Shown one piece after another: positions 26,384 to 35,362 of a stretch of DNA of 64,000 nucleotides. The notes under the pieces are model-generated. The model was not told the DNA's origin and made no database searches. It saw nothing but the letters and a program-made list of their open reading frames with translations. Numbering within the stretch: the first letter of the stretch is position 1; each line of letters starts with the position of its first letter. The position numbers and the translations under genes were made by a program. Source of the stretch: Streptomyces flavotricini (GTDB lineage Bacteria > Actinomycetota > Actinomycetes > Streptomycetales > Streptomycetaceae); contig NZ_JAINUL010000001.1 of NCBI RefSeq assembly GCF_020639365.1, forward strand, positions 8,193,604 to 8,257,603. The letters are read 5' to 3'.

Positions 26384-27601
26384 ATGACTCAGACGATCGA
26401 AGGTACGGCGCTGGACGGTCAGGACGGGCCGGGCGCGGAACTCTGCGAGGAGCGTTCGCTGAGGCTCAGACGCAGACTGGAGCGGCTCATCGGCATCGCG
26501 GCGACCGAGGGGAACACTCTCGTTCCGCTGCGCAACGGCGATGAGATCTTCGATGCGATGCTCGGTGCGATCCGGGGGGCGGAGCACACCGTGGACATGA
26601 TGACGTTCGTCTACTGGCGCGGTGAGATCGCGCACAAGTTCGCCGCGGCGCTCGCCGAGCGCGCCCGTGCCGGAGTGCGGGTGCGGCTCATGCTGGACGG
26701 ATTCGGCAGCCGGCTCATCGAGAAGGGCGAGTTGGACCTGATGGACGAGGCCGGGGTGGACGTGGCCTGGTTCCGCAAGCCGCTCTACCTCTCGCCCCTC
26801 AAGCAGAACCACCGCTGCCACCGCAAGGTCCTCGTCGTCGACGAGCACACCGCGTTCACCGGCGGCGTCGGGATAGCGCAGGAGTGGTGCGGCAACGCCC
26901 GCAACGAGAACGAGTGGCGCGATACCCACGTCCAGGTCACCGGACCCGCTGTCGACGGCCTGGCCGCCGCCTTCGCCCAGAACTGGGCCGAGTGCCACGA
27001 CGAACTCTTCGACGACCGCGACCGGTTCGTCAGCGGCGAGCACCACGGCGACTCCGTCGTGCAGGTCGTCCGCGGCTCCGCCTCCTTCGGCTGGCAGGAC
27101 ATGCAGACCCTGATCCGTGTCGTCCTGGAGTCGGCCGAGGAGCGCGTCCGCCTCGCCACCGCCTACTTCGCCCCCGACGACTACTTCACCGGGCTGCTCT
27201 GCGACACCGCCCGACGCGGGGTGGAGATAGAGATCCTGCTGCCCGGACCGCACACCGACAAGCGGGTCTGCCAGTTGGCGGGGCAGCGCTACTACGAGGA
27301 CCTGACGGCCTGCGGTGTGAAGATCTACCAGTACCAGCCGACGATGATGCATACCAAAACCCTCACGATCGACAGGGTCGCCTCGTTGGTGGGCTCCACC
27401 AACTTCAATCGGCGCTCGCTCGACCACGACGAGGAAGTGATGCTCGCCGTTCTCGACCGCGACTTCACGGCCACTCTCGATGGTCACTTCGATGAGGACC
27501 GACAGGAGAGCGTGCTGATCGAGCCCGGCCGCTGGAAGCGCCGTGACCTCCTGCAGAGGGCCCGGGAAGCGGCCGTCCTGCCGATCCGCCGCTTCTTGTG
27601 A
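26384..27601 (+). CDS. Phospholipase D-family / cardiolipin synthase-like protein
   Basis: A 405-residue protein with two HKD motifs: H146-x-K148-x4-D153 and H323-x-K325-x4-D330 (HTKTLTID, followed by GSTNFNRRS). Two-HKD proteins with this layout include cardiolipin synthase ClsB and other phosphatidyltransferases. It lacks the two N-terminal membrane helices of ClsA, so it would be a peripheral enzyme. AGGTGGGG precedes the ATG at 26384; the longer frame from 25973 has no support. Confidence 0.88.
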   Translation: MTQTIEGTALDGQDGPGAELCEERSLRLRRRLERLIGIAATEGNTLVPLRNGDEIFDAMLGAIRGAEHTVDMMTFVYWRGEIAHKFAAALAERARAGVRVRLMLDGFGSRLIEKGELDLMDEAGVDVAWFRKPLYLSPLKQNHRCHRKVLVVDEHTAFTGGVGIAQEWCGNARNENEWRDTHVQVTGPAVDGLAAAFAQNWAECHDELFDDRDRFVSGEHHGDSVVQVVRGSASFGWQDMQTLIRVVLESAEERVRLATAYFAPDDYFTGLLCDTARRGVEIEILLPGPHTDKRVCQLAGQRYYEDLTACGVKIYQYQPTMMHTKTLTIDRVASLVGSTNFNRRSLDHDEEVMLAVLDRDFTATLDGHFDEDRQESVLIEPGRWKRRDLLQRAREAAVLPIRRFL

Positions 27602-27851
27602 GTACTGAGCGGGCCTCGCACCGCCACCCCTGAACGGTCGGGCCGTCCCCTCGACGGGCGGCCCCGTGGACCGCCGCGCCGACGGAGCGCGCCGCTCGAC
27701 CGCGGCCCGCCGGAACGTCTGGTGGCAACAGTCGATGGCGGCGCGCATCCTCACGGCTGAGCGAGCGATGAGGAGGCGTCCGTTTGCCAGAGGCCGACGA
27801 CGTGAGAGATTGTTGCCTTCGAGCAACGTTCCGGCGAGTTGAAGAGGTGAG

Positions 27852-27870
27852 GGATCCGCACAGCGGATCC
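27852..27870 (+). promoter_or_regulatory. Perfect hairpin in the leader of the phosphatase operon
   Basis: GGATCCGC (27852-27859) and GCGGATCC (27863-27870) are perfect 8-bp arms around a 3-base loop, ending 7 bases before the TTG start at 27878. The only clear Shine-Dalgarno-like stretch (GAAGAGGTGAGGG) lies just upstream of and inside its left arm, so the fold could control translation. Confidence 0.55.
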
Positions 27871-27877
27871 TGCTTAT

Positions 27878-29530
27878 TTGGATCACACCCGAGCGCGCAC
27901 CATCGCGGAGCCGGATGCTGACTTCCCGTGGGGCGCGGCCCCCTACCCCGTCCTGGTCGTCGACGTCGACGGCGCCCTCGTACGGCGCAACGACGCGGCT
28001 GCCGTGCTCCTGCCACAGGCGGCGCCCGGGGCACCTCTGGTGGATGTGGCCCCTGCCTGGCTCGCCGCAGCGCACCGTACCGTGCACCTCCCCGGCCCGT
28101 ACGGCGCGCCGGATGCGGATCCAGGCCTGTCGGGGGTGATCGGCGGGCGTCGTTTCGAGGCGCACCCCAGCGTGCGGGATGACGGCACGGTCGCCTGGTG
28201 GCTGGTCGATGACACCGACCACCAGCTCGTTCGGGACGCCCTGCACAAGGAGCGGAAGCGGACCGCTTTCCTCGCCAAGGCGTCCAGCGCCCTGCTCTCC
28301 ACCCTCAATCTGGGGCGCTGTATGGACGTGACCGCGCAGATGGCCGCGGAGTGCCTCGCGGATGCTGCGCTCGCGATCGCCCCGAGCCGTGGGCGCAGGC
28401 TTCCGGTGGTGACCTGCCTGCGCGGCGGCATGCCCGAACTTTCGCACCGTTCGGTGGACCCGGACGACGTGCCGGGTCTGGGTGAGGCGCTGCGCGGGTT
28501 TCCGCCGGTGCCCGCCCGGTGGATCGATCCGTCGACGGCGCCGCAGTGGCTGGTGCCCGAGGGCTTCGGGCCGGTCGGTTCGATAGTGATCACCCCGTTG
28601 CCCGGTCACGGTGTCCCGGCCGGGGCGCTGGTCCTGCTGCGCAGGGCGAAGACCGACTCCTTCAGCGACGAGGAGGAGGTCTTCGCCCGCTTGTTCGCGG
28701 CTCGTGCCGGGGCGGCGATGTCGGCCGCCCGCCTCTACGCGGAGCAGACCGCCATCACCGAGGTGCTGATGAGGGAGCTGTTGCCCCCGACCCTGCACCA
28801 GGTCTCCGGTGTCGACTTCGCCGGCCGCTACCGGCCGTCGGCCGATCACGAGCGCATCGGCGGAGACTTCTACGACGTTCACCCCGCCACCGAGGGCGAA
28901 GCCTCCCTGGTCGCCCTCGGGGACGTGTGCGGCAAGGGCCTGGAGGCAGCTGTCCTCACGGGCAAGATCCGCAGCACGTTGCACGCCTTGTTGCCCTTGG
29001 CGGACGACCACCAGCGGATGCTCTCCCTGCTGAACACCGCCCTCCTCAATTCCCATCACGCCCGGTTCGCGACCCTGGTGCTGGCCTCCGCCGTGCTCAG
29101 GGGCAACGAAGTGGACCTCAAGCTCACCAGCGCGGGCCACCCGACGCCGCTGATCATCCGAGGGGACGGCACCGTCGAAGAGGCCGACACCCGCGGCACC
29201 CTGGTCGGGGCCATCCGCGAGGTATCCGCCCGGACCGCTGCCGTCACCCTCGCGCCGGGGGAGTGCTGCGTCCTGTACACGGACGGAATCACCGAAGCCA
29301 AGGGCGGCCCGATGGGCGACGTCCTGTTCGGTGACGAGCGCCTCAAGCGCGCCCTTTCCGCATGTGCGGGCATGACCGCCGAAGGCATCGTCGAGCACGT
29401 GCAGATGCTGGCTGCCCAGTGGCTCGGCAACCGGCGTCACGACGACATGGCCGTTGTCGTGATCGCAGCGCCCCGAACCCACCACTTGAGCGCGGTGAAC
29501 GGGCACACCCGGGGCAGATTCACCGGATGA
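27878..29530 (+). CDS. PP2C/SpoIIE-type serine phosphatase with PAS-like and GAF-like domains
   Basis: A 550-residue signalling phosphatase. Residues about 15-115 look like a PAS-type sensor (YPVLVVDVDGALVRRN), about 125-280 like a GAF domain, and 300-530 form a SpoIIE/PP2C_2 phosphatase. The metal-binding motifs are intact: GGDFYD, GDVCGKG, a DGITEA and the final HDDMAVVVI. Such enzymes dephosphorylate STAS-domain anti-anti-sigma factors; a STAS gene lies two genes downstream. The start is a TTG after a hairpin, and an alternative start cannot be excluded. The 3' end overlaps the next gene by 4 bp. Confidence 0.88.
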   Translation: MDHTRARTIAEPDADFPWGAAPYPVLVVDVDGALVRRNDAAAVLLPQAAPGAPLVDVAPAWLAAAHRTVHLPGPYGAPDADPGLSGVIGGRRFEAHPSVRDDGTVAWWLVDDTDHQLVRDALHKERKRTAFLAKASSALLSTLNLGRCMDVTAQMAAECLADAALAIAPSRGRRLPVVTCLRGGMPELSHRSVDPDDVPGLGEALRGFPPVPARWIDPSTAPQWLVPEGFGPVGSIVITPLPGHGVPAGALVLLRRAKTDSFSDEEEVFARLFAARAGAAMSAARLYAEQTAITEVLMRELLPPTLHQVSGVDFAGRYRPSADHERIGGDFYDVHPATEGEASLVALGDVCGKGLEAAVLTGKIRSTLHALLPLADDHQRMLSLLNTALLNSHHARFATLVLASAVLRGNEVDLKLTSAGHPTPLIIRGDGTVEEADTRGTLVGAIREVSARTAAVTLAPGECCVLYTDGITEAKGGPMGDVLFGDERLKRALSACAGMTAEGIVEHVQMLAAQWLGNRRHDDMAVVVIAAPRTHHLSAVNGHTRGRFTG

Positions 29531-30621
29531 GCATCAGCACCCCGCCCGCCTTCCCGTGCGGTGGCCGACCGGAACAGCTGGCGGACCAGCTGTTGAACGC
29601 CGCCCTGGCCGGAGACGAGCACTCCGCCATCGAGCTGGTAGTCCGCGCCCTCGACGAAGGGGCGGACCCGGAGAGCATCCTGCTCGATGTGATCGCACCG
29701 GTACAGGGCAAGGTCGGTCAGGAATGGGCGGAGAACCGGATCAACGTAGCCCAGGAACACGCCGCGACCTCCATCAACGAAAGGGTCATCACCGCCCTCG
29801 GAGTCCACCCCGCCGTCGGTACGAGCATCACCCGGGGCCGCATCACAGTCGCCTGCGTCGATGGTGAATGGCATGCGCTGCCTGCCCGCCTGCTGTCCGA
29901 GGTCCTGAAGCTGCGCGGCTGGCGGATCGACTACCTCGGCGCCCAGCTCCCCACCCCGCACCTCATCGCCCACCTCCACACGACCGGCGCCGACGTGGTG
30001 GCCCTCTCCAGCTCGATCGCCACGAGGCTGCCCACCACGCATGCGGCCATCTCCGCATGCCAGGCCATCGGCGTCCCCGTCCTCGTGGGCGGCGCCGCCT
30101 TCGGACCCGCGGGCCGGTACGCGAAACTCCTCGGGGCCGACGCCTGGGCTCCCGACGCCCGCGCCGCCGCCGATCAGCTGGCCCGCAGCCCCCTGTCCCG
30201 CCCGCAGCTCGACCACCAGCCGATCGACGACCTGCCCCACCTGGCGGATCAGGAATACACCCTGGTCACCCGCAACAGCGACTCCCTGGTGCGCACCGTT
30301 TTCGCTGCTCTGGAAGATGCGCTCCCATTCATGAACGAGTACAGCGATCTGCAGCGCGAGCGGACGGCGGAAGATCTCGCGTCCATCATCGAGTTCCTTG
30401 CCACCGCCCTCTATCTCGACGACGAAGACCTCTTCACCGGGTTCATCACCTGGACCGCGCAGGTCCTCACTGCGCGGGGCGTGCCCGCGCAGAGTCTGCG
30501 GCCGACCCTGCACCTCCTTGCCCTGGAGCTCAAGGACTTCCCGCGGGCCACCCGGATCCTCCGCGCCGCTACGCGAACAGTCACCACCCGCCACTCCTCC
30601 GAGGCAGGGAAACCCGCATGA
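29527..30621 (+). CDS. Cobalamin (B12)-binding domain regulator
   Basis: A 364-residue protein. Residues 15-95 match the four-helix B12-binding cap with W67-x9-E77-H78, the motif CarH/LitR photoreceptors use to hold adenosylcobalamin. Residues 105-210 form the Rossmann B12-binding domain, with G113-E114-W115-H116 supplying the lower axial histidine. The last 125 residues are helical and of unknown role, with no DNA-binding domain. It lies between a SpoIIE phosphatase and a STAS protein with 4-bp overlaps on both sides, which suggests it feeds a cobalamin- or light-dependent signal into that switch. Confidence 0.85.
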   Translation: MSISTPPAFPCGGRPEQLADQLLNAALAGDEHSAIELVVRALDEGADPESILLDVIAPVQGKVGQEWAENRINVAQEHAATSINERVITALGVHPAVGTSITRGRITVACVDGEWHALPARLLSEVLKLRGWRIDYLGAQLPTPHLIAHLHTTGADVVALSSSIATRLPTTHAAISACQAIGVPVLVGGAAFGPAGRYAKLLGADAWAPDARAAADQLARSPLSRPQLDHQPIDDLPHLADQEYTLVTRNSDSLVRTVFAALEDALPFMNEYSDLQRERTAEDLASIIEFLATALYLDDEDLFTGFITWTAQVLTARGVPAQSLRPTLHLLALELKDFPRATRILRAATRTVTTRHSSEAGKPA

Positions 30622-31031
30622 CCACACCGCCCCCTGACCATCTGCGGCTGACCAGGGTCGACACCGGGGACCGGGTCCGCATAGAGCTCGACGGCGATCT
30701 CGACCACGACACGGCCGACCTCCTCGTGAACGAGGCCACAGCGCAGCTCTCGGCCCGGCCGGGCCTTGGTCACCTGCACCTGCACTGCGGAGGACTCGGC
30801 ATGATCGACTCCATGGGCCTCTCCGCCCTGCTGATGATCAGCCGCCGTACCACCGCGGCCGGGGTACGTTTGCATTTGGAGGACCGGCCCGCGAACCTGG
30901 ACCGGATCCTGCGCCTCACCGGTACCTTCGACCACCTCACGGCACCTTCCCCTACCGGCGCCGCGGGGGACTCGGCGTACGAGGAGGAGGCCACGGTGTT
31001 CCGTCCCACTCGGCCGGACGCCGGCACCTGA
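30618..31031 (+). CDS. STAS-domain anti-sigma factor antagonist
   Basis: A 137-residue STAS protein of the SpoIIAA/RsbV type. The core runs from about residue 10 to 110, with the signature MIDSMGLSALL; S65 matches the phosphorylatable serine. The last 25 residues are a loose acidic tail. In the classical partner switch the unphosphorylated form frees a sigma factor from its RsbW-like kinase; no kinase gene is present in this operon. ATG overlaps the upstream stop by 4 bp. It is the likely substrate of one or both nearby SpoIIE phosphatases. Confidence 0.88.
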   Translation: MTTPPPDHLRLTRVDTGDRVRIELDGDLDHDTADLLVNEATAQLSARPGLGHLHLHCGGLGMIDSMGLSALLMISRRTTAAGVRLHLEDRPANLDRILRLTGTFDHLTAPSPTGAAGDSAYEEEATVFRPTRPDAGT

Positions 31032-31077
31032 GCCACTGCCCGGCCGTTCACCGGGCAGAAGCACACACTGACGGGCA

Positions 31078-31584
31078 GTGATGAACGCACCAGACGCCGC
31101 ATCCAGCGGGATAGTTCACGAGGCGACTCAGTCAGCCAGCTCCATCACCGAACTCCTGGACGTGATGTGGGAGTACGCCAGGAATTCCACTGCCGATGCC
31201 ACCGTGCCCGGCTCGGCGTCCCAACTGCGCCTGATGTACGTCGTCGACCGGCAGGACGGCATCCGGATGCGGACGGTGTGCCAGCAGCTCGCCTCCGCAC
31301 CGCCGACCGTCACCCGTATGTGCGACCGCCTTCAAGCCATAGGCTTCCTCGAACGCATGGCATCCCCCGACAGCGGCCGCGAGGTCGCTTTGCGACTGAC
31401 CGCCGCGGGGAAACGGCATCTGCAACGCATCCGAGAGCAGCGCGACAGCATGCTGCACCAGGCCATCAACAACATGCCCTCCACCGAACGCCGTGCATTG
31501 GCCAGAGGGCTCGCAGGTCTCACCGCCCAGCTCAGCGCCACCGATGAGGAAGACAAGAGACCCCGCGATCACTCCGTGGCGTGA
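31078..31584 (+). CDS. MarR-family transcriptional regulator
   Basis: A 168-residue winged-helix regulator. The HTH (about residues 60-85, MRTVCQQLASAPPTVTRMCDRL) and wing (ERMASPDSGREVALRLT) are clear MarR features. It lies 46 bases downstream of the STAS gene and may be co-transcribed. It starts at GTG 31078 or the adjacent ATG 31081; neither has a strong ribosome-binding site. Confidence 0.85.
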   Translation: MMNAPDAASSGIVHEATQSASSITELLDVMWEYARNSTADATVPGSASQLRLMYVVDRQDGIRMRTVCQQLASAPPTVTRMCDRLQAIGFLERMASPDSGREVALRLTAAGKRHLQRIREQRDSMLHQAINNMPSTERRALARGLAGLTAQLSATDEEDKRPRDHSVA

Positions 31585-31653
31585 GCCGTTCCGCGAGTCT
31601 CGAATGCCGAGACAATGCGGCAGTCGGGCAGGCGGCGTCCGCGTCGGCTGCGG

Positions 31654-32844
31654 TCACTGCGAATGCGCGGGGCTGCGGCCGAACCAGTCGAGGCAGACGA
31701 CCAGGGCGTCGTCATCGGGGTCCGCTTCGCGGTACGCCCTCAGCTCCTCCAATATCGCCCGTGGGACTGCGGCGGCGGGCAGGAAACTGACGGCTTGGAT
31801 GGCTCGTGCGAGCGCCCGCTCCTCGTAGGCTTCCCCCGCTCCGGAGACGGCGCCGTAGACCCCGTCGCTGACGAAGATCAGACGGTCTCCGGGCAGAGCT
31901 TGGAACTCCTGTGCCTCGTAGAGGGTCTCGTCGAACATGCCGAGCGGATGCTGTGCTTCGAAAGCGACGCGCTCCACGCTCCTGTCGCGCTGACGCCAGA
32001 GCTGGGGCGAGCCGGCGTCCACCACCTGCACGCGGCCTGTGGCGATTTCGAAGAACAGCAGCAAGGTCGATACGTATTGCGCACCCTGGTATTGGGCGTA
32101 GATGGCCTGATCGGCGAGAGCGGCCTGATCCGCGATGCCGATTCCGGCCCTGCGGGCGTTCCGGAGGGCATTGACGGCCAGATTGGTCAGCAGGGATGCG
32201 TGGATTCCCTCACCCATTCCGTTGGTGACGGTGAGGGTGAGCGTATCGGCCGTGGTGGACCAGTCGAAATTGTCCCCGTGGATATCGTAAGCGGGCTCCA
32301 ATTGTCCCCCGATGGCATATTCCTGGCGTGCACAGGAACGGGCGGGCAGCAGTTGCCACTGCATTTCCGCCGCCAGGGTGAGTCGCTGGCGGCGGCGGGC
32401 CTGCAGGTAGAGATCCGTGTCCCGCTCGGCCACAAGGATTTCGTGACCCAGGAGCTCGGCGAGTCCCGTCATTTCCTCAACCGCCTGAGGCGTGCACCTG
32501 TGCTCGGGAAGCCGCACGGTCAGGATTCCGAGCCTGTCGCCCCGTACGGTCACCGGCAGATGCAGATCAATCGTCCCGTCCTGAGACGCGTACTTGCCGT
32601 AGGGCTCCTGGCTGATGAAGGCGCGCCCCTCTGGACTGGTCTGTACTGCCAAAGGCCGGGCCGTATGCGGAAGATCGGTCACCGGCTGGAGGACGGTGGA
32701 ACTGTAGTCCGCCACGAGCAGGTCGACTCGGGTGGCCTCGAAGAGCTGAATCAGCGCGTCACGGAGCGTGCCGAGGAGTTCGTGGGGAGCGCCTGTGCGC
32801 AGGGCGCGCTCAACGGTCTGGAAATGCGTCACGGTCGGCGCCAT
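31654..32844 (-). CDS. GAF/SpoIIE-type PP2C phosphatase with altered metal site
   Basis: A 396-residue protein: GAF-like domain (about 15-145), then a SpoIIE/PP2C_2 domain (160-390). D191 of the first metal motif (HGDNFD) and the final DDDALVV are present, but the second metal-binding aspartate is N208 (TNGMGEG in place of D-x-x-G-x-G). It converges on the MarR gene of the cobalamin/STAS operon. It may be a low-activity phosphatase or a phosphate-sensing pseudo-enzyme. The start is uncertain: the ATG at 32844 has a weak site, and an ATG at 32904 is also in frame. Confidence 0.8.
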   Translation of the reverse strand: MAPTVTHFQTVERALRTGAPHELLGTLRDALIQLFEATRVDLLVADYSSTVLQPVTDLPHTARPLAVQTSPEGRAFISQEPYGKYASQDGTIDLHLPVTVRGDRLGILTVRLPEHRCTPQAVEEMTGLAELLGHEILVAERDTDLYLQARRRQRLTLAAEMQWQLLPARSCARQEYAIGGQLEPAYDIHGDNFDWSTTADTLTLTVTNGMGEGIHASLLTNLAVNALRNARRAGIGIADQAALADQAIYAQYQGAQYVSTLLLFFEIATGRVQVVDAGSPQLWRQRDRSVERVAFEAQHPLGMFDETLYEAQEFQALPGDRLIFVSDGVYGAVSGAGEAYEERALARAIQAVSFLPAAAVPRAILEELRAYREADPDDDALVVCLDWFGRSPAHSQ

Positions 32845-33174
32845 TCGTCGGAAGCGGTCAGGAGCGGGGTGGCGCGCGCGGCCACCAGTGGCGCGACACC
32901 CCATTATGTTGCTGCAGAGCCACTTGACGGAATTCCAGAGCCTGCCCGCGAGGCTGTTTCTACTCTATAAATATCGTCCTGCGGTCACCTCCTATCGTAT
33001 CGTGCGCTGCCGCGACCCGTGGAATCTGCAGGCTGCTCAATCCGGCGGCGAAGCCCCAGAACCCGGCTTCGGCCATGGCCGTCGGCGGAGTCCGAGGAAG
33101 CGGCGACGCCGATGACGGGAGTGCGGTCGGCCAAGGGCTGTCCCGTGAGTGTGGTCGCGGACAGCCAAAGCGCG
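32845..33174. other. Upstream region of the second phosphatase gene
   Basis: About 330 bases. The stretch around 32955-32990 is unusually AT-rich; on the minus strand it reads TATTTATAGAGT, a plausible -10 region for the phosphatase gene. A full AGGAGGTGA sits at about 32990, but only an 8-codon frame follows it. Confidence 0.4.
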
Positions 33175-33447
33175 TCAGCTGCTCGGGTTCCTCCACAGAT
33201 GTCGCTCGTCCACGGTCCCGAACCGCACTTCTCCGCTTGTCAGGTCGACGAGGATGGGCCAGCAGTCCAACAGCTGCTGCCTCCAATCCCGCGAGGCCAG
33301 GTACTGCACGGAGTTGTAGGGCACGGTCAGGAGCCCGTTGCTCTCGCGGACCTGCTCTGTGTCGATGGCAAGGGGCAGCTCATCTTCGCGCTGGCTGCGG
33401 GCGAGAAACGCCACCGCGATCTGCCGGGCATCGTCCTGCTCCATCAT
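33175..33447 (-). CDS. YrhB/Imm35-like small protein
   Basis: A 90-residue protein whose pattern (DDARQIAVAFLARS, then VPYNSVQYLASRD and WPILVDLTSGEVRFG) resembles YrhB-domain/immunity-protein-35 families. Those are small alpha/beta proteins, some of which protect against toxins. No toxin gene adjoins it, so an orphan immunity role is only a suggestion. GGAGA sits before two adjacent ATGs (33447, 33444). Confidence 0.55.
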   Translation of the reverse strand: MMEQDDARQIAVAFLARSQREDELPLAIDTEQVRESNGLLTVPYNSVQYLASRDWRQQLLDCWPILVDLTSGEVRFGTVDERHLWRNPSS

Positions 33448-33604
33448 CCGTCTCCAGTCCGTCGGCTCGACGAAGGCACCCTCACCACCCTGGGAAGATC
33501 TCCGCGTGGCTGGTGTGATCACGGCGTCAGAGCCGTCTTGGACGGCCCCCTTCTCCGGACTGAGCCGGTGAGCCCCTCGGGCGCGGGGCCGAGCCGCCCC
33601 GGGG

Positions 33605-35362
33605 TCACTTCGTCTGGTAGACACCGAAGACGTCGAGCACCAGGTCGGCGTCCTCATGGCCCTGGTTCCAGAAGGTGATGACGCCGTGGTCGCCGTCGCT
33701 CGCCTGGACCAGATTGGGGACCGTGTCGCCGGTCGTCCAGTTGAGGGTGGAGGAGACGGGGCGCGGTCCGGCCGGTGCGGCGGGCTCGCCCTCCGCCGGC
33801 AGCGCGTACGGGCTCGGGGCGACCGAGAGGAATCCGGTGCCGCGGGTCTCGGTGACGGTGGCGTTCAGCACGTAGGCCTCGACACCCGTCGCCGCCTCGG
33901 GCGTGAACCCCTGCGTGAGGTACTCGCGGGCCCGGAACCTGCCGCCGGGCCAGCCGTACGCCTCCTCGCGGGTGTCGAGCGTACGGAAGGGGGCGAAGGG
34001 CAGGAAGGCGGCCTTGCTGTCCGGGCTGTAGTAGCCGACGACGTCGACGACCACGTGGGTAGGGGACCAGGCACCGTTGAAGATCTTGATCGTGCCGTCC
34101 TCGGCCACCGGCACGATCACGGCGTTGGCCACGGTCTGTCCCGGTACGAAGTTCAGGTTCGACGCCGTCGGTACCGGCCCGGTGCCGGAAAAGGCCGTCA
34201 TGTGGCCGGGCCCCTCGGGCTCGGTCACCGTGACGTTCAGCGCCACGGCCTTGATGTTCTGGGGCACCCCCTGCAGTCCGCCGATCCGGGTGGTGAACGC
34301 GCTGCGGGCGGCGAGCTTTCCGCGGGCCGTACCGACGCCCTCCCGGGTGTCGACGAACCGGGCGGGCGTCATCGAGGCGTAGCCGCTCGCCGAGGCCCGG
34401 GTGAAGTAGCCGGTGACGTCGGCGATCAGGTCGACCGGCTGCCAACCGCCGTTGAAGAGCTCCACGTACCCGTCCTCGCCGACGGGCACGATCACCATGT
34501 TCGGAACGGACCGGCCGGCCGTGTAGTTCAGGTTCGAGGTGTTCGGACGGTCGTAGCCGGCTCCGGGCCACACGGTCACGTGACCGCTGTCGACGGTCTC
34601 CGTGACGGTGACGTTGAGGGCGACGGCGGTGACGCCCGCCGGGACGGAGGCATTGCCGGCCACCTTGACGCGGGCGGAGCCCTGCCCGGGGACCTTGCCG
34701 ACGGCGGCTCCGGTGCCGTTGCGGGTGTCGAGGAGGCGGGTAGGGGTGTGCGGGGTGAAGTCGGCGCCGGGGGTGAGGAACGCCCCGCCGTTGGTCGCCT
34801 GGACGGCATTGGCCGCATCGGTCACCTTGACCTGCACCTGGTACTCGCCGGACTTGTCGTAGGTGTGCGAGTGGTGCAGTTCGTAGTTCCCCTGGGCGGT
34901 GACCGTGTCGGTCTTCCCGTCGCCCCAGTCGATGACGATGTCGAGCGCGAAGTCGGCGCTCGTGATCAGGGCGGTGAGCTCGATCCCGTGCGCGGTGTAG
35001 CTGGTGCCGCTGACATCGACCGCGAGGGCCGGGTTGGCCCCGGCGTCGAGTGCTGCCTGCTCGGTCGGTGCGGCCTCCGCGTTCTGCGCGGGCGCCGCCT
35101 GCTCGGTACCCGCAGCCTGTGCCTTCTGTGGTGCGGCGGTTTTGGAGTTCGCCGTGGCCTTCCCCTCGGTGGCGGTGGGCAGGGTGGTACGGATCGTGCG
35201 ATCCGCAGGGCTGTGGAAGCCCTCGGACGTGGATGCCTCGGCGATCGCCTTGGCCACGCCGGCCGCGACAGGTACGGGATCCGCCGCCTGCGCAATGCCC
35301 GGAATGATGCCGAGACCGGCCGCCACGAAGGCAGCGGTCATTACGAGTCGGTGGTTGCGCAC
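33605..35362 (-). CDS. Secreted protein with PKD-like domain and three LDTR repeats
   Basis: A 585-residue exported protein. A signal peptide (about 1-27) and a long Ala/Glu/Gln/Thr-rich region precede a PKD-like beta-sandwich (about 115-190, with the DWGDGKTDTVTAQGNYE and HTYDKSGEYQVQV elements). Three repeats of about 120 residues follow, each starting with a TRLLDTRNG-, ARFVDTREG- or FRTLDTREE-type motif and ending in a D(V/I)xGY(F/Y) or DVFGVY motif. This architecture is common in Streptomyces cell-surface proteins; the role is probably adhesion or matrix building. The GTG at 35362 follows GGGGGG. Confidence 0.85.
   Translation of the reverse strand: MRNHRLVMTAAFVAAGLGIIPGIAQAADPVPVAAGVAKAIAEASTSEGFHSPADRTIRTTLPTATEGKATANSKTAAPQKAQAAGTEQAAPAQNAEAAPTEQAALDAGANPALAVDVSGTSYTAHGIELTALITSADFALDIVIDWGDGKTDTVTAQGNYELHHSHTYDKSGEYQVQVKVTDAANAVQATNGGAFLTPGADFTPHTPTRLLDTRNGTGAAVGKVPGQGSARVKVAGNASVPAGVTAVALNVTVTETVDSGHVTVWPGAGYDRPNTSNLNYTAGRSVPNMVIVPVGEDGYVELFNGGWQPVDLIADVTGYFTRASASGYASMTPARFVDTREGVGTARGKLAARSAFTTRIGGLQGVPQNIKAVALNVTVTEPEGPGHMTAFSGTGPVPTASNLNFVPGQTVANAVIVPVAEDGTIKIFNGAWSPTHVVVDVVGYYSPDSKAAFLPFAPFRTLDTREEAYGWPGGRFRAREYLTQGFTPEAATGVEAYVLNATVTETRGTGFLSVAPSPYALPAEGEPAAPAGPRPVSSTLNWTTGDTVPNLVQASDGDHGVITFWNQGHEDADLVLDVFGVYQTK

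Noticed and set aside
26252..29506. 1084-codon open frame on the minus strand
   Set aside because: It lies antisense to the cardiolipin-synthase-like and phosphatase genes, both with intact motifs; high-GC codon bias keeps the shadow frame open.
32985..33080. Possible short gene with perfect AGGAGGTGA, or a transporter start (MAEAGFWGFAAG)
   Set aside because: Only an 8-codon frame follows the SD-like site, and the transporter resemblance stops after about 12 residues.
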